Shown here one piece after another: positions 1 through 14,605 of a stretch of 64,000 nucleotides of DNA. The position numbers and the translations under genes were made by a program. The stretch comes from Centrapalus pauciflorus. Taxonomy: Eukaryota; Streptophyta; Magnoliopsida; Asterales; Asteraceae. Each line of letters starts with the position of its first letter. The stretch's first letter is position 1. The DNA is taken from contig JAANYP010000724.1 of the NCBI GenBank assembly GCA_020465985.1, positions 570,001-634,000 on the forward strand, given 5' to 3'. The notes below the pieces were generated by a model that had not been told where the DNA came from, did no database searches, and saw only the letters and a program-made list of their open reading frames with translations.

Positions 1-867
1 ATCGTTTCAGATCGCGACAGCCGGTTCACTTCGAGGTTCAGGAGTGCATTACAAGATGGAATAGGCACTAAGATCAGAATGAGCACGGCGTATCATCTGC
101 ACCCGGATGGCCAAAGCGAGCACACGATCCTTACACTCGAAGACATTATGCGGGCTTGTGTTCTTGAGTTTAGCGGTAATTCGGACGACCACTTGCCGTT
201 AGCAGAGTTTTCTTACAACAACAGCTATCACCCATCTATCAAAGCCTCACCTTTTGAAGCCTTATACGGACACAAGTGTCGAACGCCTAATTGTTGGCTT
301 GAAGCCGATGAGACACCAATCGTAGGACACGCACTACTTCAACAGGTGAATGACAAGATCAGAATCATCCGACAGCGATTAGAAACCGCTCAATCACGAC
401 AAAAGTCGTATCACGACCGACGCCATAAGCCTTTAGAGTTTCAGAAGGGTGATTATGTTGTATTGAAAGTCTCGCCGATGAAAGGTGTGTTTAGATTCGG
501 CAAGCGTGGCAAGTTAGCACCACGATTCGTTGGTCCTTTCAAGATCACCGAGCATGTTGGAACTCAATCTTACCTTTTGGATTTGCCGAACGAACTTTCA
601 AATATTCACCCTGTGTTTCACGTCTCACAACTGAGGAAGTGCAAGGAAGATGAAAGCGAAAAGTGGGCCGATCATCTGACTTATAAGATTAATGAAAAGC
701 TGCAATGTGACGAGCCTGAGGTTATTCTAGAGACCAAGATGAAGAAGTTAAGGAATCGAGTAGTGGCAATGGTGTTGGTGCAATGGAGAACTTCTCATGG
801 TAATTCCCAGACCTGGGAATCTGAACAAGACATGAGGGTTCGTTACCCGCATCTCTTTGAGCCCTAG
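1..867 (+). CDS. Ty3/gypsy integrase C-terminal part with chromodomain-like end (5' part outside window)
   Basis: The frame is open from base 1; the first ATG at 79 is internal, not a start. It holds the second half of a retroviral-type integrase: the second catalytic Asp in VSDRD (about base 7), the catalytic Glu in DGQSE (about 106-120), then the conserved LPLAEFSYNNSYHPSI segment. After it come the GPF and HPVFHVSQLRKC motifs of the integrase C-terminal region and a chromodomain-like end (VLVQWR, TWESEQDM, YPHLF). Integrase inserts the reverse-transcribed DNA; the terminal module fits chromoviruses of the Tekay/Del kind (family knowledge). The stop at 865-867 is followed by GAGGACGAAG and then the 3' LTR. 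There is no frameshift or stop in 289 codons, so this copy is younger than most others here. Confidence 0.9.
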   Translation: MVSDRDSRFTSRFRSALQDGIGTKIRMSTAYHLHPDGQSEHTILTLEDIMRACVLEFSGNSDDHLPLAEFSYNNSYHPSIKASPFEALYGHKCRTPNCWLEADETPIVGHALLQQVNDKIRIIRQRLETAQSRQKSYHDRRHKPLEFQKGDYVVLKVSPMKGVFRFGKRGKLAPRFVGPFKITEHVGTQSYLLDLPNELSNIHPVFHVSQLRKCKEDESEKWADHLTYKINEKLQCDEPEVILETKMKKLRNRVVAMVLVQWRTSHGNSQTWESEQDMRVRYPHLFEP

Positions 868-906
868 GTACTTCGAGGACGAAGTGCAAGCGTGGTGGGC
901 TCATAC

Positions 907-2856
907 TATAACACATTGCTTTTTATTTTATGTGTTTACGTGTGATTTGTGTTTAATGATGTAATTTTTGATTTGATGAAAAAAAAATACCATTTTGCTA
1001 TTCCGTGCATTTTAAAAATGCAAAACAGGACTTTGATGGGTAAATTAGTAATTTAATAATTAAAGTTAAAATTTCAGATTTTTGAAATAAAAGAGTTGAA
1101 AGTACATATTGTTCATCATTTTAGCCAAACCAATTTCAAGTTGAGAGCTCCTCTCTCTAAAAACCGCACTTCTCTCTAGCTTTTCTCTTAAACCGACCGA
1201 TCAAATTTCAAGTTTTATACGTCATTGGAAAGATCTCGAAGAATACTATACGAATCTGCAATTGCATGAGGGATTTGATTCGGATTTGAGGTAAGAATCA
1301 TCATTTCTCTCTTCTTTATTTTCAGTTGATAAAAAGGTTCAAAATTCCCAATTTTTAATTCGTTTGGAGTCATTCTGCTCGAGTTATAACTCGATTTTGC
1401 TAGAAAAATGTAATAGAAACGAACTTAGACTTGTTCCTTAACATATTCATGATTTTTGGCATGCAAATGCATGCTTGAAAGCTGAAAAACACGAACAAAT
1501 TCATGTAGCCAAGAACAAGTTCGAAATGAACTATGTTCGAGGCCTTTCATTAACTTCGAAGCCTGCCTATGTTCGAGCCACTTAAGTTCAAGAAATGCTA
1601 AGTTCGACCCTCATTATGTTCGAAGGCCATACATGTTCGAGTCTCACCTTAAGTTCGAAGGCTCCATCAAATTTGTGAAACTTGATTATGTTCGTGGGCA
1701 ACATACGTTTTGTCTGACACATAATTAACAAGATATTTAGCTAGAAGTTATGGTTTGTAGTTTTTGGATTTTTAAGCTAGCATTATTAATTTAGTATATA
1801 TTCTGTAATGTTAAATTACATACACTACACAGCACGTCAGATATTAAATTAAAGGGTTTAGCTCGGTTATGAGTCAAAGTTAAATGCCAGAAAGTTTAAA
1901 GCTTATTTAAAGTATTAAAGCCTTCAGAAATTGTGCAAAGCCAGAGTTAAAGTCTAGATAAGCCCGAGCAAGCATTTCAGAGTACTACAAAGCATTTATA
2001 AGACAGTACTTGAGTAACAGTTATTCTTGTTTACATGTATTATACGTAATTGAGACATAATTTGCTTCTATATGCCTTCTTTGGACTTCAATAGAGTTTT
2101 GTGAGTGAAGGCGAACACTGTGGTACAGGCGGTGCCCAGCTTAGTCGAATCTTACATATGATCTGTTAATGTGCATAATTTATTGCTACCTGTTTATTAT
2201 TCTTCATATTATACAGCAAGATTCGTTTGAGCGTTTCTTTGTGCATCTCATAAGCATTTTACATTTGAGCAAGCAATTCTGATGCACACCACTATCCCGA
2301 AGCATTATGCGGGTAGCTAGCCCCGCATCACAGATTTATCATCTGTCAGCGGTAACCCCTAGTGATGGCATCTCCTTTCAGCATGCAATGTCTCAATTGT
2401 GCAAGCATTCATTCTGGGTATTAAGCATTTACAAACAAGCAAGCATTACAGCCTTTTATAGGCCTTTTTTGTTTAGACACATATCTTACATGCATCATGA
2501 ATATCTGTTAACTCACTAAGCAATTAGCTTACAGTTGCTACTCATAATTTTACAGGCAAAGGTAAAGAGCAAGCTGGACCATCTGCTTAGGTCTATTTTC
2601 TGATCAACCCAGAGGATTTTAGCTCACTATTCAGCTTCTGGTATAGTATTGAGCTGCTTTGGGATCTGGGTAGCTGCTTTATTTATATTGTGATGTGTTA
2701 GCAACTTAGCAACGCACCTTGCAGCACGTGTAATGCATGACTGTATTGTAGTACTTTTATTTAGCTTTATGAAAGCTTTAGCCTTAATTATGATTATGGC
2801 AGTTGTTATTGATTCCTGGAATTATGCTATCATGTGATTAAAGCAAGGATGTGACA
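907..2856 (+). repeat. 3' LTR of the gypsy element at the left edge
   Basis: It follows the integrase stop and the conserved GAGGACGAAG stretch and ends in ATGTGACA at 2849-2856. The start is inferred: TATAACACATT at 907 resembles the reverse complement of the end, with TG decayed to TA. The right end is supported because the next bases resume a MITE seen complete elsewhere (40569-40976). The LTR contains a CT-rich leader (about 1145-1180), a possible splice donor GAG/GTAAGA at 1291 and acceptor TTTTACAG/G ending at 2555. Confidence 0.75.
1500..1700 (+). repeat. Degenerate GTTCGA word array inside the LTR
   Basis: About ten variants of a word close to TATGTTCGAGGCC or TAAGTTCGAAGGC occur irregularly here, separated by unrelated spacers. 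The spacing is not constant, so it is not a normal satellite. It lies within the intron-like section of the LTR. No function is known to me. Confidence 0.7.
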
Positions 2857-3315
2857 ACTTAAATGACTAATCTAGTTATTTTTTTTATCCCATTGGTACT
2901 TGTACTTAAAATTTATTGTTGAGATGATACTTTTGATTACCGTATTTGCCGGTAATGATATTATATTTGTGTTTTTTGAAGTATGAAAAGAATCTATATG
3001 TTTATGTGAATTTTTTAAATTATTTATATAGATCAAAATCCACGTAAATCCACTTTGTACGCCAAAATAACTTGTCGATATGGTATGTGTAACCAGTAAC
3101 TATGTTGATATGGTAAATCCACGTAAGCATCATGTCATTAAAAACCTGCTACATTGTCATTTGAATCAGCAAAAATTGTCATACCAACATAGTTACTGGT
3201 TACACGTACCATATCGACAAGTTATTTTGGAGTACAACTACCATCCGGTAAAAAAAATTTAATTAGTCATTTAGGTAAATTAAGAAAAGTCTGTTGCATC
3301 TGTACGACTTTAACG
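2857..3315 (+). mobile_element. Mutator-type MITE, left end removed by the gypsy insertion
   Basis: It aligns from AAATGACTAATCTAG (about 2861) to the right terminus GTACGACTTTAAC (about 3302-3314) with the complete element at 40569-40976. The first ~45 bp are missing because the LTR ending at 2856 lies there. Compared with the other copy it has about 70 extra bp: bases 3063-3108 are the reverse complement of 3188-3232, which makes a long foldback. Confidence 0.75.
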
Positions 3316-3392
3316 CAAACTTAAAACTAAGGCCAAAACTAACTTCTAGCCCTAACTAACGTTACCACTCCCCTGGCAACGGCGCCAAAATC
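3316..3392 (-). other. Leader and tRNA-Asp primer-binding site of an Athila/Tat-like element
   Basis: Read on the minus strand, TGGCGCCGTTGCCAGGG (3387-3371) lies five bases after the LTR end. TGGCGCCGTTGCC is the classic primer site complementary to tRNA-Asp in Athila/Tat retrotransposons. The following leader (GTTAGTTAGGGCTA) matches that of the fragment at 53348-53400. The rest of the element is missing and is replaced by the MITE. Confidence 0.8.
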
Positions 3393-4511
3393 TGACGAGT
3401 CGTCGTTGTGGCCCGTAGAATTAACCTTAAATCTAACCTTTAGCTTAGAAAAGTAAGAGTCGAATCCGCAAGGAGTGCGTATGTGAATTAGGGTTAAATA
3501 GCTAGTTTCTCTAGTTTATTAAAAGCGTTAAATTGTAAAGTGAGTGAATTGTTTTGAATAATGATTACGATTAAATTATAACTAAAACAACGACAAACAC
3601 TAACGGATTGATTAACAAAGCAATTTGAAGATAACCATTTACGAATTCACTACGACATAAGTTATTACTTAATTGAAAATCATGCATTGGTCACATAGAC
3701 ATAACCAATTACGCAGTCATATTAATCACGAACACGTTAATCAATAAATCTCGGCATAGCGTATGCAATATTCATTAATTGTCTTAATCCCTAAACTATT
3801 GGACTCGACACAAATAATAACACCACTATGAACTATCTTGCCGTTACCAGTTCAACCATTCAACAATAACGATAACCAATAGTACATCATTTATGTAACA
3901 AGAAATATTCAATAATCATAAAACACATCAATACAAACTAATGTTCAATAAAATAACACTTAGCCGTAGCTCATCCGCAAATGGTTATGGTGCTTTAGCC
4001 GCTCATCGTGTGCTCTTCACCGGGAATGGTTGAAGACATCAACATAGGCTCGAAGGGGTGCAGTCCACCGTCTTCGTAATTGGATCGTGAATTAACTCTG
4101 GCAGGGCTTCGCCGCTTTTTTCAACACTTCGGAACCTCCAAAAACGAGAGCCATTGACCCCTATTTATAGAGAATGTGAAATTTAGGGTTTTGGGGTAAA
4201 AAACGCGTCTGCTGTTAATTTGAGCCACACCAGCGTAGGCCTGCGCCCCCCTGCGCTAGGGATATGGCCTGGGCTATGATGGGTTGTGCTGGAAGTGCTC
4301 TCTAACTCTGAAATTCTCTATTTTGTAGCGTAGGGTGGCGCACGCCTGCGCCCCCTCCGGCTCAGATCGCGCTGAATTTTCTCGAGTTACTTCCATTTGT
4401 CTTCTTAACCCTGAAACATAAATTTGTAGTAATAATAACAAAGTTACGAAGAATCGGTGTTTAAAATGAGCCTAAAATGATACTACAAAACATCAAATAA
4501 TAGCCTTATCA
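3393..4511 (-). repeat. 5' LTR of an Athila/Tat-like element (minus strand)
   Basis: On the minus strand it starts TGATAAGGCTATTATTTG (4511) and ends ACTCGTCA (3393), followed by the tRNA-Asp primer site. It is homologous along its length to 9169-10285 and to the fragment at 53005-53324. It contains GC-rich words around 4220-4370 (GCCTGCGCCCCC and GCGCAC variants). Its outer edge at 4511 abuts a gypsy protease in mid-domain. Confidence 0.85.
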
Positions 4512-7500
4512 ATATGCGCAGTGTGTGTAAGAGATAGATGGCTACCCGTTTAAAATCGAATTTTTGCCTATAGGGATCAATAGCTTTGATGCTGTAGTAG
4601 GTATGGATTGGTTAGCTTCTCAGCATGGTGATATTGCTTGTTCCAATAAGATCATTTGGCTACCGGTTTCTGAGGATCGTGTCATTACAGTGTATGAAGA
4701 GCGCAGTAGAGGTAGTGTTGGCCTCATTTCTGCAGTTCAGGCTTGTCGTTGCTTAGGCAAGGGTTGTTCCTCCTTCCTAGCATATGTAGTTGATGCAAAG
4801 AAGAAGAAGCAGAGTATATAGACTGTTGATGTTCTTTCCGAATTTCCTGATGTGTTTCCCGAGGAGGTACCTGGGTTATCGCTAGACCGATAGGTAGAGT
4901 TTCGTATAGAGTTAGCGCTAGGTGCTACTCCTATCGCGCGAGCACCATACTGATTAGCTCCTACTGAGATGAGAGAGTTAATGAGTCAGCTTCAGTAGTT
5001 GTCGGACCGCGGTTTTATCCGGCTGAGTACTTTGCAGTGGGGTGCTCCAGTTCTCTTTGTTAAAAAGAAGGACAGGTCGATGAGGATGTGTATAGATATC
5101 GCAAGCTTAATAAGGTAAAGGTGAAGAACCATTACCCTCTGCCGCATATAGATGATCTGTTCGACCAGCTGTAGGGGGCCAGTGTGTTTTTGAAGATTGA
5201 TCTGCGCTCGGGGTATCATCAGTTGAAAGTGTATGATGCAAATGTCGCGAAGAAGGCGTTCAGAACCCGATATGGTCACTATGAGTTCTTGGTTATGCCG
5301 TTCGGGCTAACCAACGCTCCGGCTGCTGTTATGGACCTGATGAATAGGGTATGTCACCCGTATCTTGATCAGTTTGTCATAATGTTTATAGATGACATAC
5401 TGATATATTCTCGATCCGTAGAGGAGCATGCAGCGCATCTATGAGAGATTGTTGGGGTACTACGGCGCGAGAAGTTGTATGTGAAGTTCTCGAAGTGCAA
5501 ATTTTAGCTTCGGGAAGTATAGTTTTTAGGGCATGTTGTCAATGGCGACGGTGTTTCAGTAGACCCAGCTAAGATTGAGGCCGTCAGGAGTTCGGAAAGG
5601 CCCAGGAGTGTAGCAGAGATCCGCAGCTTCTTGGGGTTAGTAGGGTACCATCGTTGGTTTATCAAGGACTTCGCTTTGATCATTGTACCGTTGAACCGGA
5701 TGACTCGCCAGTCAGTTCCGTTTGAATGGATTGAAGAACAGGAGTTTGTGTTCGAGGAGCTGAAGCGTCGATTATGTCAGGCTGTGGTGTTAGCCCTACT
5801 TGAAGGCACGAGTGACCTTGTTATATATAGTGATGATTCTGGCATGGGGTTAGGGTGTGTATTGATGCAGAGAGGTCGAGTGATTGCCTATGCTTCTCGT
5901 CAGCTGAAAGACTACGAGAAGAACTACTCGACCCACGACCTGGAATTGAAAGTTATCACGTTCGCGTTGAAGATGTGGCGCCACTATCTGTATGGAGTCC
6001 CTTTCACGTTTTTTACTGATCACAAGAGTCTCCAGTACTTATTCAGCCAGCGTGACTAGAATATGCACAGAGACGGGGACCGGAGTTGATTAAAGATTAT
6101 GATTGTGACATTCAGAACCATTCGGGTAAGGCGAACGTAGTAGCAGATGCACTAAGTCGAAAAGAGCGCGGATCGACTAGTTGGGCTCGTAATTACATAG
6201 TTGAAGTGACGTCTACCTTGATAGAGAGACTTCGGGAGGCCCAAGCTACAGGGATGCGTACAAAGAATCTCCGAAAGGAGCATATTCCGGGTCAGTTGCA
6301 GGAGTTTGAGACAGACTCTCGAGGGTTATATACGACACAAGGACGAGTCTGGGTCCCTAGAGCCGGTGATGTAAGTTAGTTGATTCTAGAAGATTCACAT
6401 AAATCTCGCCTTACCATTCATCCTGGTAGTACGAAGATGTATCAGGAACTTCAAGTGCTCTATTGGTGGCCCGGTTTGAAACGGGACATAGCTGAGTTCG
6501 TCGAGAGTTGTTTGACCTGCCTACAGGTGAACATAGAGCACCAGAAGCCGCATGGTCGATTAAAGCGGTTATAGATTCCACAGTGGAGTTGGGAGCATAT
6601 CACGATGGATTTCGTTACGAAGTTACCGTGGACTCCACGTGGTTATGATACGATATGGGTGATAGTAGATCGGCTCTCAAAGATAGCGCACTTTGTGCCA
6701 ATCTGGGAGACGTATTAGTTAGATCTGCTTGCTCGAGTCTATGTGTATGAGGTTGTCTCCAGGCACGGAATTCCAGCCTCGATAGTTTCAGATAGAGACG
6801 CTTGGTTTACGTCTAACTTCTGGCAAAGCCTAAAACGAGCGTCAGGTACCAGAATTCAGATGAACTCTGCTTATGGTCCCCAGTCCGACGGATAGTCTGA
6901 GGGTACGATCCAGACGATGAAGGATATGCTACGAGCCTGTGTGATGGAATTCGGTGCTAGTTGGGTTTCTCATTTACCGTTGGTCGAACTTTCTTATAAT
7001 AACAGCAACACTCTAGCATCAAGATGCCTCTGTTTGAAGCGTTATCCGGTCGTAAGTGTCGTACTCCGATATGTTGGACCGAGGGGGAGAGAAAGAGGTT
7101 ATAGGCCTCGAGATCATACAGCAGACTAGTGAAAAGATAGCTGTGGTCAGGGAAAGACTGGAGGTAGCCCAGAGTCGACAGAAGTGATATGCTGATAAGA
7201 GGACCGAGGAGCTAGAGTTTGAGGTAGGTGAGTGGGTACTATTGAAAGTATCCCCATGTAAGGACGTGATTCGATTCCGCCGTCGAGGCAAGCTTAGCTC
7301 GAGATTTATCGGGCCATTTCGTATAGTAGAGCGTGTTGGCACTCAGGCCTACAGATTAGAGTTGCCTCCAGAGTTGCGTGGGGTGCATTCCATCTTTCAT
7401 GTCAGTTACTTGTGACGATGTTTAGCCCCACACGAAGAGATGGTTCCTATGTCAGAGATCGAGGTCGATGAGCAGCTGAGATATGTAGAACAATCCGAGG

Positions 7501-7643
7501 CCATCATAGATCGCAAGGTGAAAAAGCTACGGAAGAAGGAGATTCCGTTAGTGTTGGTGCAGTGGCGATATCATAAGGGTTCCAGCACTACTTGGGAGCC
7601 TGAGGCGGATATGCGACAGCGTTACCCTCATCTATTCAATTGA
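4512..7643 (+). pseudogene. Decayed Ty3/gypsy pol: protease end, RT, RNase H, integrase, chromodomain
   Basis: This relic lacks gag and the first half of protease, being cut by the LTR ending at 4511. Visible in order: the protease tail (FDAVVGMDWL, about 4585-4614), reverse transcriptase with RSGYHQLK (5207) and an intact FIDDILIYS motif (about 5388-5412), RNase H starting with VIYSDDSG (5821) and ending near DALSRKER (6145-6170), the integrase zinc-binding region (HPGSTKMY to CLTC, 6420-6525), and integrase catalytic segments (TMDF at 6603, SDRD at 6787, stop-interrupted PQSDG near 6880). The chromodomain-like end is VLVQWRYHKGSSTTWEPE (7552-7605) and YPHLFN (7623-7640). Many in-frame stops and frameshifts interrupt it; numerous CAG or CGA codons read TAG or TGA, the pattern expected from decay of methylated cytosines. 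It cannot make a working polyprotein. Confidence 0.92.
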
Positions 7644-7668
7644 GTTGAGATCCCAGGGATAGGATCAG

Positions 7669-7685
7669 TTCTAGAGGGGAGGATT
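7669..7685 (+). other. Polypurine tract of the decayed gypsy element
   Basis: The run CTAGAGGGGAGGATT directly precedes TGTAACATCC, the LTR start. It primes plus-strand DNA synthesis in LTR elements. Confidence 0.75.
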
Positions 7686-8045
7686 TGTAACATCCAGAGA
7701 ATATTAGCAGGTACGTGGAATTCATTTATTGGTTGTGATGCTTATCTTAATGAATTGGTGAGATTTAATTGGTTAGTTACACGTGACTTGGTAAAGTAGA
7801 GTGCTATTACGTGTAAATCTTAATCGGTTGAGATAATAATCGGTTTAGTAGAAATTATGGGTTTGGGTTGTTTTAGTGAGTTAATTAACTTTCTAAACCC
7901 GAAGTAAAATTGGGAGTAAATGGGTTTACGGGTGTTTACCTAGTGAATATTGAGTATTATACCCATTTTAATTGGGATCGAGACCCACAACGTATATCTA
8001 TCCAAATGACTTGCTCTTCTTTCCTCACTTTACCATATTCAGATA

Positions 8046-8089
<44 letters not shown>

Positions 8090-9168
8090 AGAGACAAACT
8101 GAGGAAAGGGAGCCATATTGATAGCAACTACAATCAAAGTGCTAACGCTTCACTACCTTCTCCAAATCGAAGCTCAAATTCAAGAAGGAAAGGCTCCAAT
8201 GGTTAGCAATTATTAGTGAATTAAGTCGAGTGACTATATTAAGTAGTTAAACTGGTTTAGGGGTTCGTTTATAAACCCTGAGACAATAGAATCGGAGTGG
8301 GGGAGTTGACCCCATGACCGTGCAAAAACAGAGCCTGCACTGCTCTGTTCGTGGCCGCATCGCGGCCGCGCTCCCCTGGTTGCGACCGCGATCAGGGTGA
8401 GGCGGTGTAGATAGGTCGTGGTGGTGGGAACGCGACCAAGAAGCGGATCGCGGGCCGGATGATCACGACCGCGCTCAAATGATCTTGGGCGCGATTAGAG
8501 GGGCGGCGCGGGAGGCTCCGCGACCGTGATGGCGACCACGATGGGTTGACCGCTACCGCAACCGTGGCCACGCTTTTGGCCACGCTCGTGGGTCTTGGCC
8601 CGATGACTTATGTTGAGTCCTTAAGTTTAGTAGTATAGTTGATATGAGTTCTTTAGCTACTCGTTACATTGTAGTTGTGTTTATTGTTGCCAGGATTTGT
8701 AGTTGATCCTGGGACCTGTCGAGACCACCGTAGATAGCGGGACAGTAGTCATGATTCAGGTGAGTTATTTACCCTCTTTTAGTTAATGCACTACGTTGAT
8801 AACTGTGTTTTAAAAAGGTTTGTTGTTTATTACTCAGGTCCAGTGCGGATCCCTTTTTATACATTGATACATGTTAGCACATAGCAGAGCACGTGGATCA
8901 CGCGTATAGTTGTCGTACGCAGAGTAGAGGCATGTTGAGTCATTCCCAACCCAGGGGTCCTGGCTTAGCCACTACTTTGTGGAGTGGGCTACGCAGGCTA
9001 TCCCGGGTCGCTCCCGATGAGGCGTCGAGCTATTGATGCCGACCGCATGTTGAGTTGATTACCAGTTGTTACATTTTGCTAACTGTTTTATAAACTTATT
9101 TTAGCGTTGTTTATAGTAACTCACCAGCTTTCAGCTGACAGTTTTTTTTATATGTGCATCTCAGGTAC
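7686..9168 (+). repeat. 3' LTR of the decayed gypsy element, cut at its end
   Basis: It starts TGTAACATCC and is homologous to the solo LTR at 22047-23675. It stops at ATCTCAGGTAC (9168), where the solo copy continues for about 320 bp more; the break is exactly where the Athila-like LTR begins. It holds a (GT)n run at about 8048-8088 and a GC-rich block at 8330-8590 built from CGCGGCCGCGCTC and CGACCGCGATC words, also present in the solo copy. Confidence 0.9.
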
Positions 9169-10285
9169 TGAAGAGCCGTCGTTGTGGCCCGTAGAATTAA
9201 CCTTAAAACTACCTACTAGCGTAGGGAAGTAAGGGTTGAATCCTCAGGGAGCGTGTAGGTTTATTAGGGTGAATTGCTAGTTTCTTTATTAATTAAGAAA
9301 GCGATTAAATTGTGAATTGGATTGATTTGTTTGGAATAATGATTACGACTAAATTACCACTAAAGCAATGGCGAGCAAATGACAATTGATTGACAAATCG
9401 AATTAAAAGATTACCATTCACGGAATCACTACGGCATAAGTTATTATTCACTTAAATATCATGCAACAGTCACATAGACATAATTAATTGCTTAGTCGAA
9501 TTAATCGTAAATACTTTAACCAATAAATCTCGGCATAGCGCATGCAACATTTATTACTTGTCTTAATCCCTAAACTAATGGACTCAGCACAAATAATAAT
9601 ATCACTATGAACTAGCTTGCTTTTACCAATTAAACTATTAACTCATAATCAAAACCAAATGTATATCATTTGCATTACATGAAATATCTAAGAAACATTA
9701 AACACATCAATATATAAAATGACATATAAGCAATTAACACTTAGCTTAGATCCTCCGCAAACGTCTATGGTGGTTTAGCCGCTCATCGTGTGCTTTTCAC
9801 CGGGAATGGTTGGAGACATCATCGTAGGCTCGAACGGGTGCAATCCACCGTCTTCGTAATCGGATCGTGAATCAACTCCTGCAAGGCTTCACCGCTTTTT
9901 TCAACACTTTGGGACTCCTAAAAATGGCTGCAAATGTTCTGTGTTTATAGAGGATGAATGGTTTAGCGTTTTGTGCTCAAAAACGCATCTGCAGCATTTT
10001 TGCGCCGCAGGGTTGTAGCCCTGCACCCCCCTGGGCCTGGAGTACGGACAGCCTGTGCTGGAACTGATCTTGAGCTCGAAATTTACAGTTTTGGAGCGTA
10101 GGGGGGGGGGGGCGTAGCCTTACTCCCCGACCTGCTCGGTTCGTGCTAAATTTTCTCGTGGTGCTTTGAAATGACTTCCGGACCCTGAAACACAAATATG
10201 AGGTAAAAGTATGATAGTTACGAAGTATATGTGCATATATGAGCCTTTATATCTACTAAAAGCATGCAATAATACAATCTTATCA
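9169..10285 (-). repeat. 3' LTR of a second Athila/Tat-like element (minus strand)
   Basis: It is homologous to 3393-4511. On the minus strand it starts TGATAAGATTGTATT (10285), preceded by the polypurine tract AGTTGGGGAGGTT, and ends CGGCTCTTCA (9169). Because the tract is upstream, this is the 3' LTR of an element running to higher coordinates. It inserted into the gypsy LTR ending at 9168. Confidence 0.85.
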
Positions 10286-10600
10286 AACCTCCCCAACTTA
10301 ACTCTTGATCGTCCTCAAGCAAGCCTTAGAATCAAAGCTATCTATGTACCGATTGTACTAGCAGTGTGCTCAGTAAGTCTAGGTTAAATCAGCCTTCGCA
10401 ATAATGCATTAAGATTTTGAATGTAAGCTAAAGAACATTTTTGGTAAAAAAATATTTTCTCTAAGTAATTATAATGTATCTCACTTTTGGAAATTACCCT
10501 TTTAGGTCAAGGTTACAAGCTTAAAACACGTGGGTCTTTTGCCATCGTTTCCCTCTATGCATGTATACGACAAATATTACTTTTCATTACCATGCTTTGA

Positions 10601-10632
<32 letters not shown>

Positions 10633-11800
10633 CTATATATATATATATATTATTTTTAACTAGAGTTATTATCATAGCTTTTCAACCAACTAGGCTACCC
10701 TCGAATCTTTTGAGGCTAAAAACATGATTAAGCTCTCCCCCTTATTGCATGAGTATTCCAAAATCTATTAACACATTATTTTCATTTAAGCACAAATGTA
10801 CCTCAACTTACTTGAACTCAACTTACATTAAAATGTTAATTATTTTTACGACTCTTAATATAATTCTAGAATTCCTTACTAACACTAACTAATTTCGGGT
10901 ACATATTTCTATGTATCATCATTTTCCACGGCCTAATCGGAAAACAAGAACCATGGAGCAATTGTAAAAGACTGCATTTACACGAAGTATCCACATTCAA
11001 CAGGACTCGGCAAATGAAAATAAAACACACACAATTACTGGAATAACAAAAACTAAAATTATAACCCAACAAGAAAATATAAATATGATAAATGTGAAGA
11101 GCAAGGAACGATGGTACCTGATCACTAGTAAGGATTAAGAGGACCAAAGATATAATTGAAAAAGCTATCGGCCTGATAATCCTCTTGATATCGAACCCCC
11201 TCTCCATATGCCCAGTTCTGCTATTGATGATATGTCGTAGCTCACTGCCTAGTTGGTCAAATTCAGTCTAATAAAAACTTTTTTGTGGAGGCTCGTTAGA
11301 TCATATTAAACATTTCATAGAACCTAGCCTCCCCAACTTAGAATATTGTGACGTCCTCGTCGCATAAACACACTTTTAATGAGCAGACACTGAACACAAT
11401 CACATTCTTAATAAAATTGTTTACTTATTTGGGATAGATGAAACTATAGTAAAAACTTAACCTATATTAAACTAGCACACATACATAAATAAAACTAAAC
11501 TTAAGTCTAGAAACAACTAAAATTGGGTTGGAAATCCTCCCCAACTTAGTTGGTGACACTAACATTTAACTAAAACAAAGAAATAATTAAAATAATCCAC
11601 CTTTTCGTAGGAAATCACGATTTCACTTAGCACGTGCAACAAGCCATTAAACCCCTAGGTATCCCGAGTGGACGATTGTTGTCTTGTGAGGGTTTCCAGA
11701 AACACACCCACAAAGTTCTCTGGGTTGCCTCCCAGGAAAGGCTAACTTTTACGTCTTTAGCCAGTCGTACTACTCCTATACTAGCCTAAGTATGTTAGAG
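10286..11800 (-). mobile_element. 3' non-coding region of the Athila/Tat-like element
   Basis: No convincing ORF is present. The polypurine tract is at 10286-10302. On the minus strand there are recurrent AAGTTGGGGAGG-like runs (11325-11340 and 11535-11550) and CTGGGAGGCAACCCAGAGA near 11717-11736; the GGGAGGCAACCC phrase recurs in the 3' regions of Athila-type elements. A GT/TA microsatellite lies at 10603-10651. The coding region expected further right is replaced by the old LTR fragment near 11800-11885. Confidence 0.55.
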
Positions 11801-11977
11801 ATCTTTTAACCTGATTAGTTCATAGACTAGCATATTATTGGTGGCCCATTTAACCCGTGTCTAATGGAAACCATGGTATTTTGAAAATTATCAGTTTATA
11901 AAGCAAAAATTTCGTGTATGTATTACATAAACCATCATGCAACCGAAGCTTAATTAAATGAGTTTGCCTTGTGCAGT
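11800..11977 (-). repeat. Old gypsy LTR, left fragment
   Basis: The minus-strand sequence from 11977 (ACTGCACAAGGCAAACTC) matches the LTRs of the gypsy element inserted beside it (13983 onward) through GCTTCGGTTGCATGATGG; similarity fades to the left of about 11885. It is one of three pieces of a single older LTR; the others are 21219-21627 and 29802-31362. Confidence 0.75.
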
Positions 11978-14467
<2,490 letters not shown>

Positions 14468-14470
14468 GAT

Positions 14471-14490
14471 TGGTATCAAAGCCATAGTTA
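14471..14490 (+). other. Primer-binding site (initiator tRNA-Met)
   Basis: TGGTATCAAAGCCATAG starts three bases after the LTR end. It matches the usual plant TGGTATCAGAGC site complementary to the 3' end of initiator tRNA-Met, with one difference (AAAGC for AGAGC). Confidence 0.85.
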
Positions 14491-14605
14491 TAGTGAACTA
14501 GGTTGCATTAGTACCCTAGACTATAACTGCACTTAAGTTTTACTGATTTTAAAAATATTTTGTAACTAACTAAAAGACTATGAATGGACCTTGATAGCAG
14601 AAAAC

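Noticed and set aside
8330..8590. CpG-island-like promoter or a GC-rich gene on either strand.
   Set aside because: The same GC-rich block is inside the homologous solo LTR at 22655-22840, so it is an LTR feature, not a host promoter.
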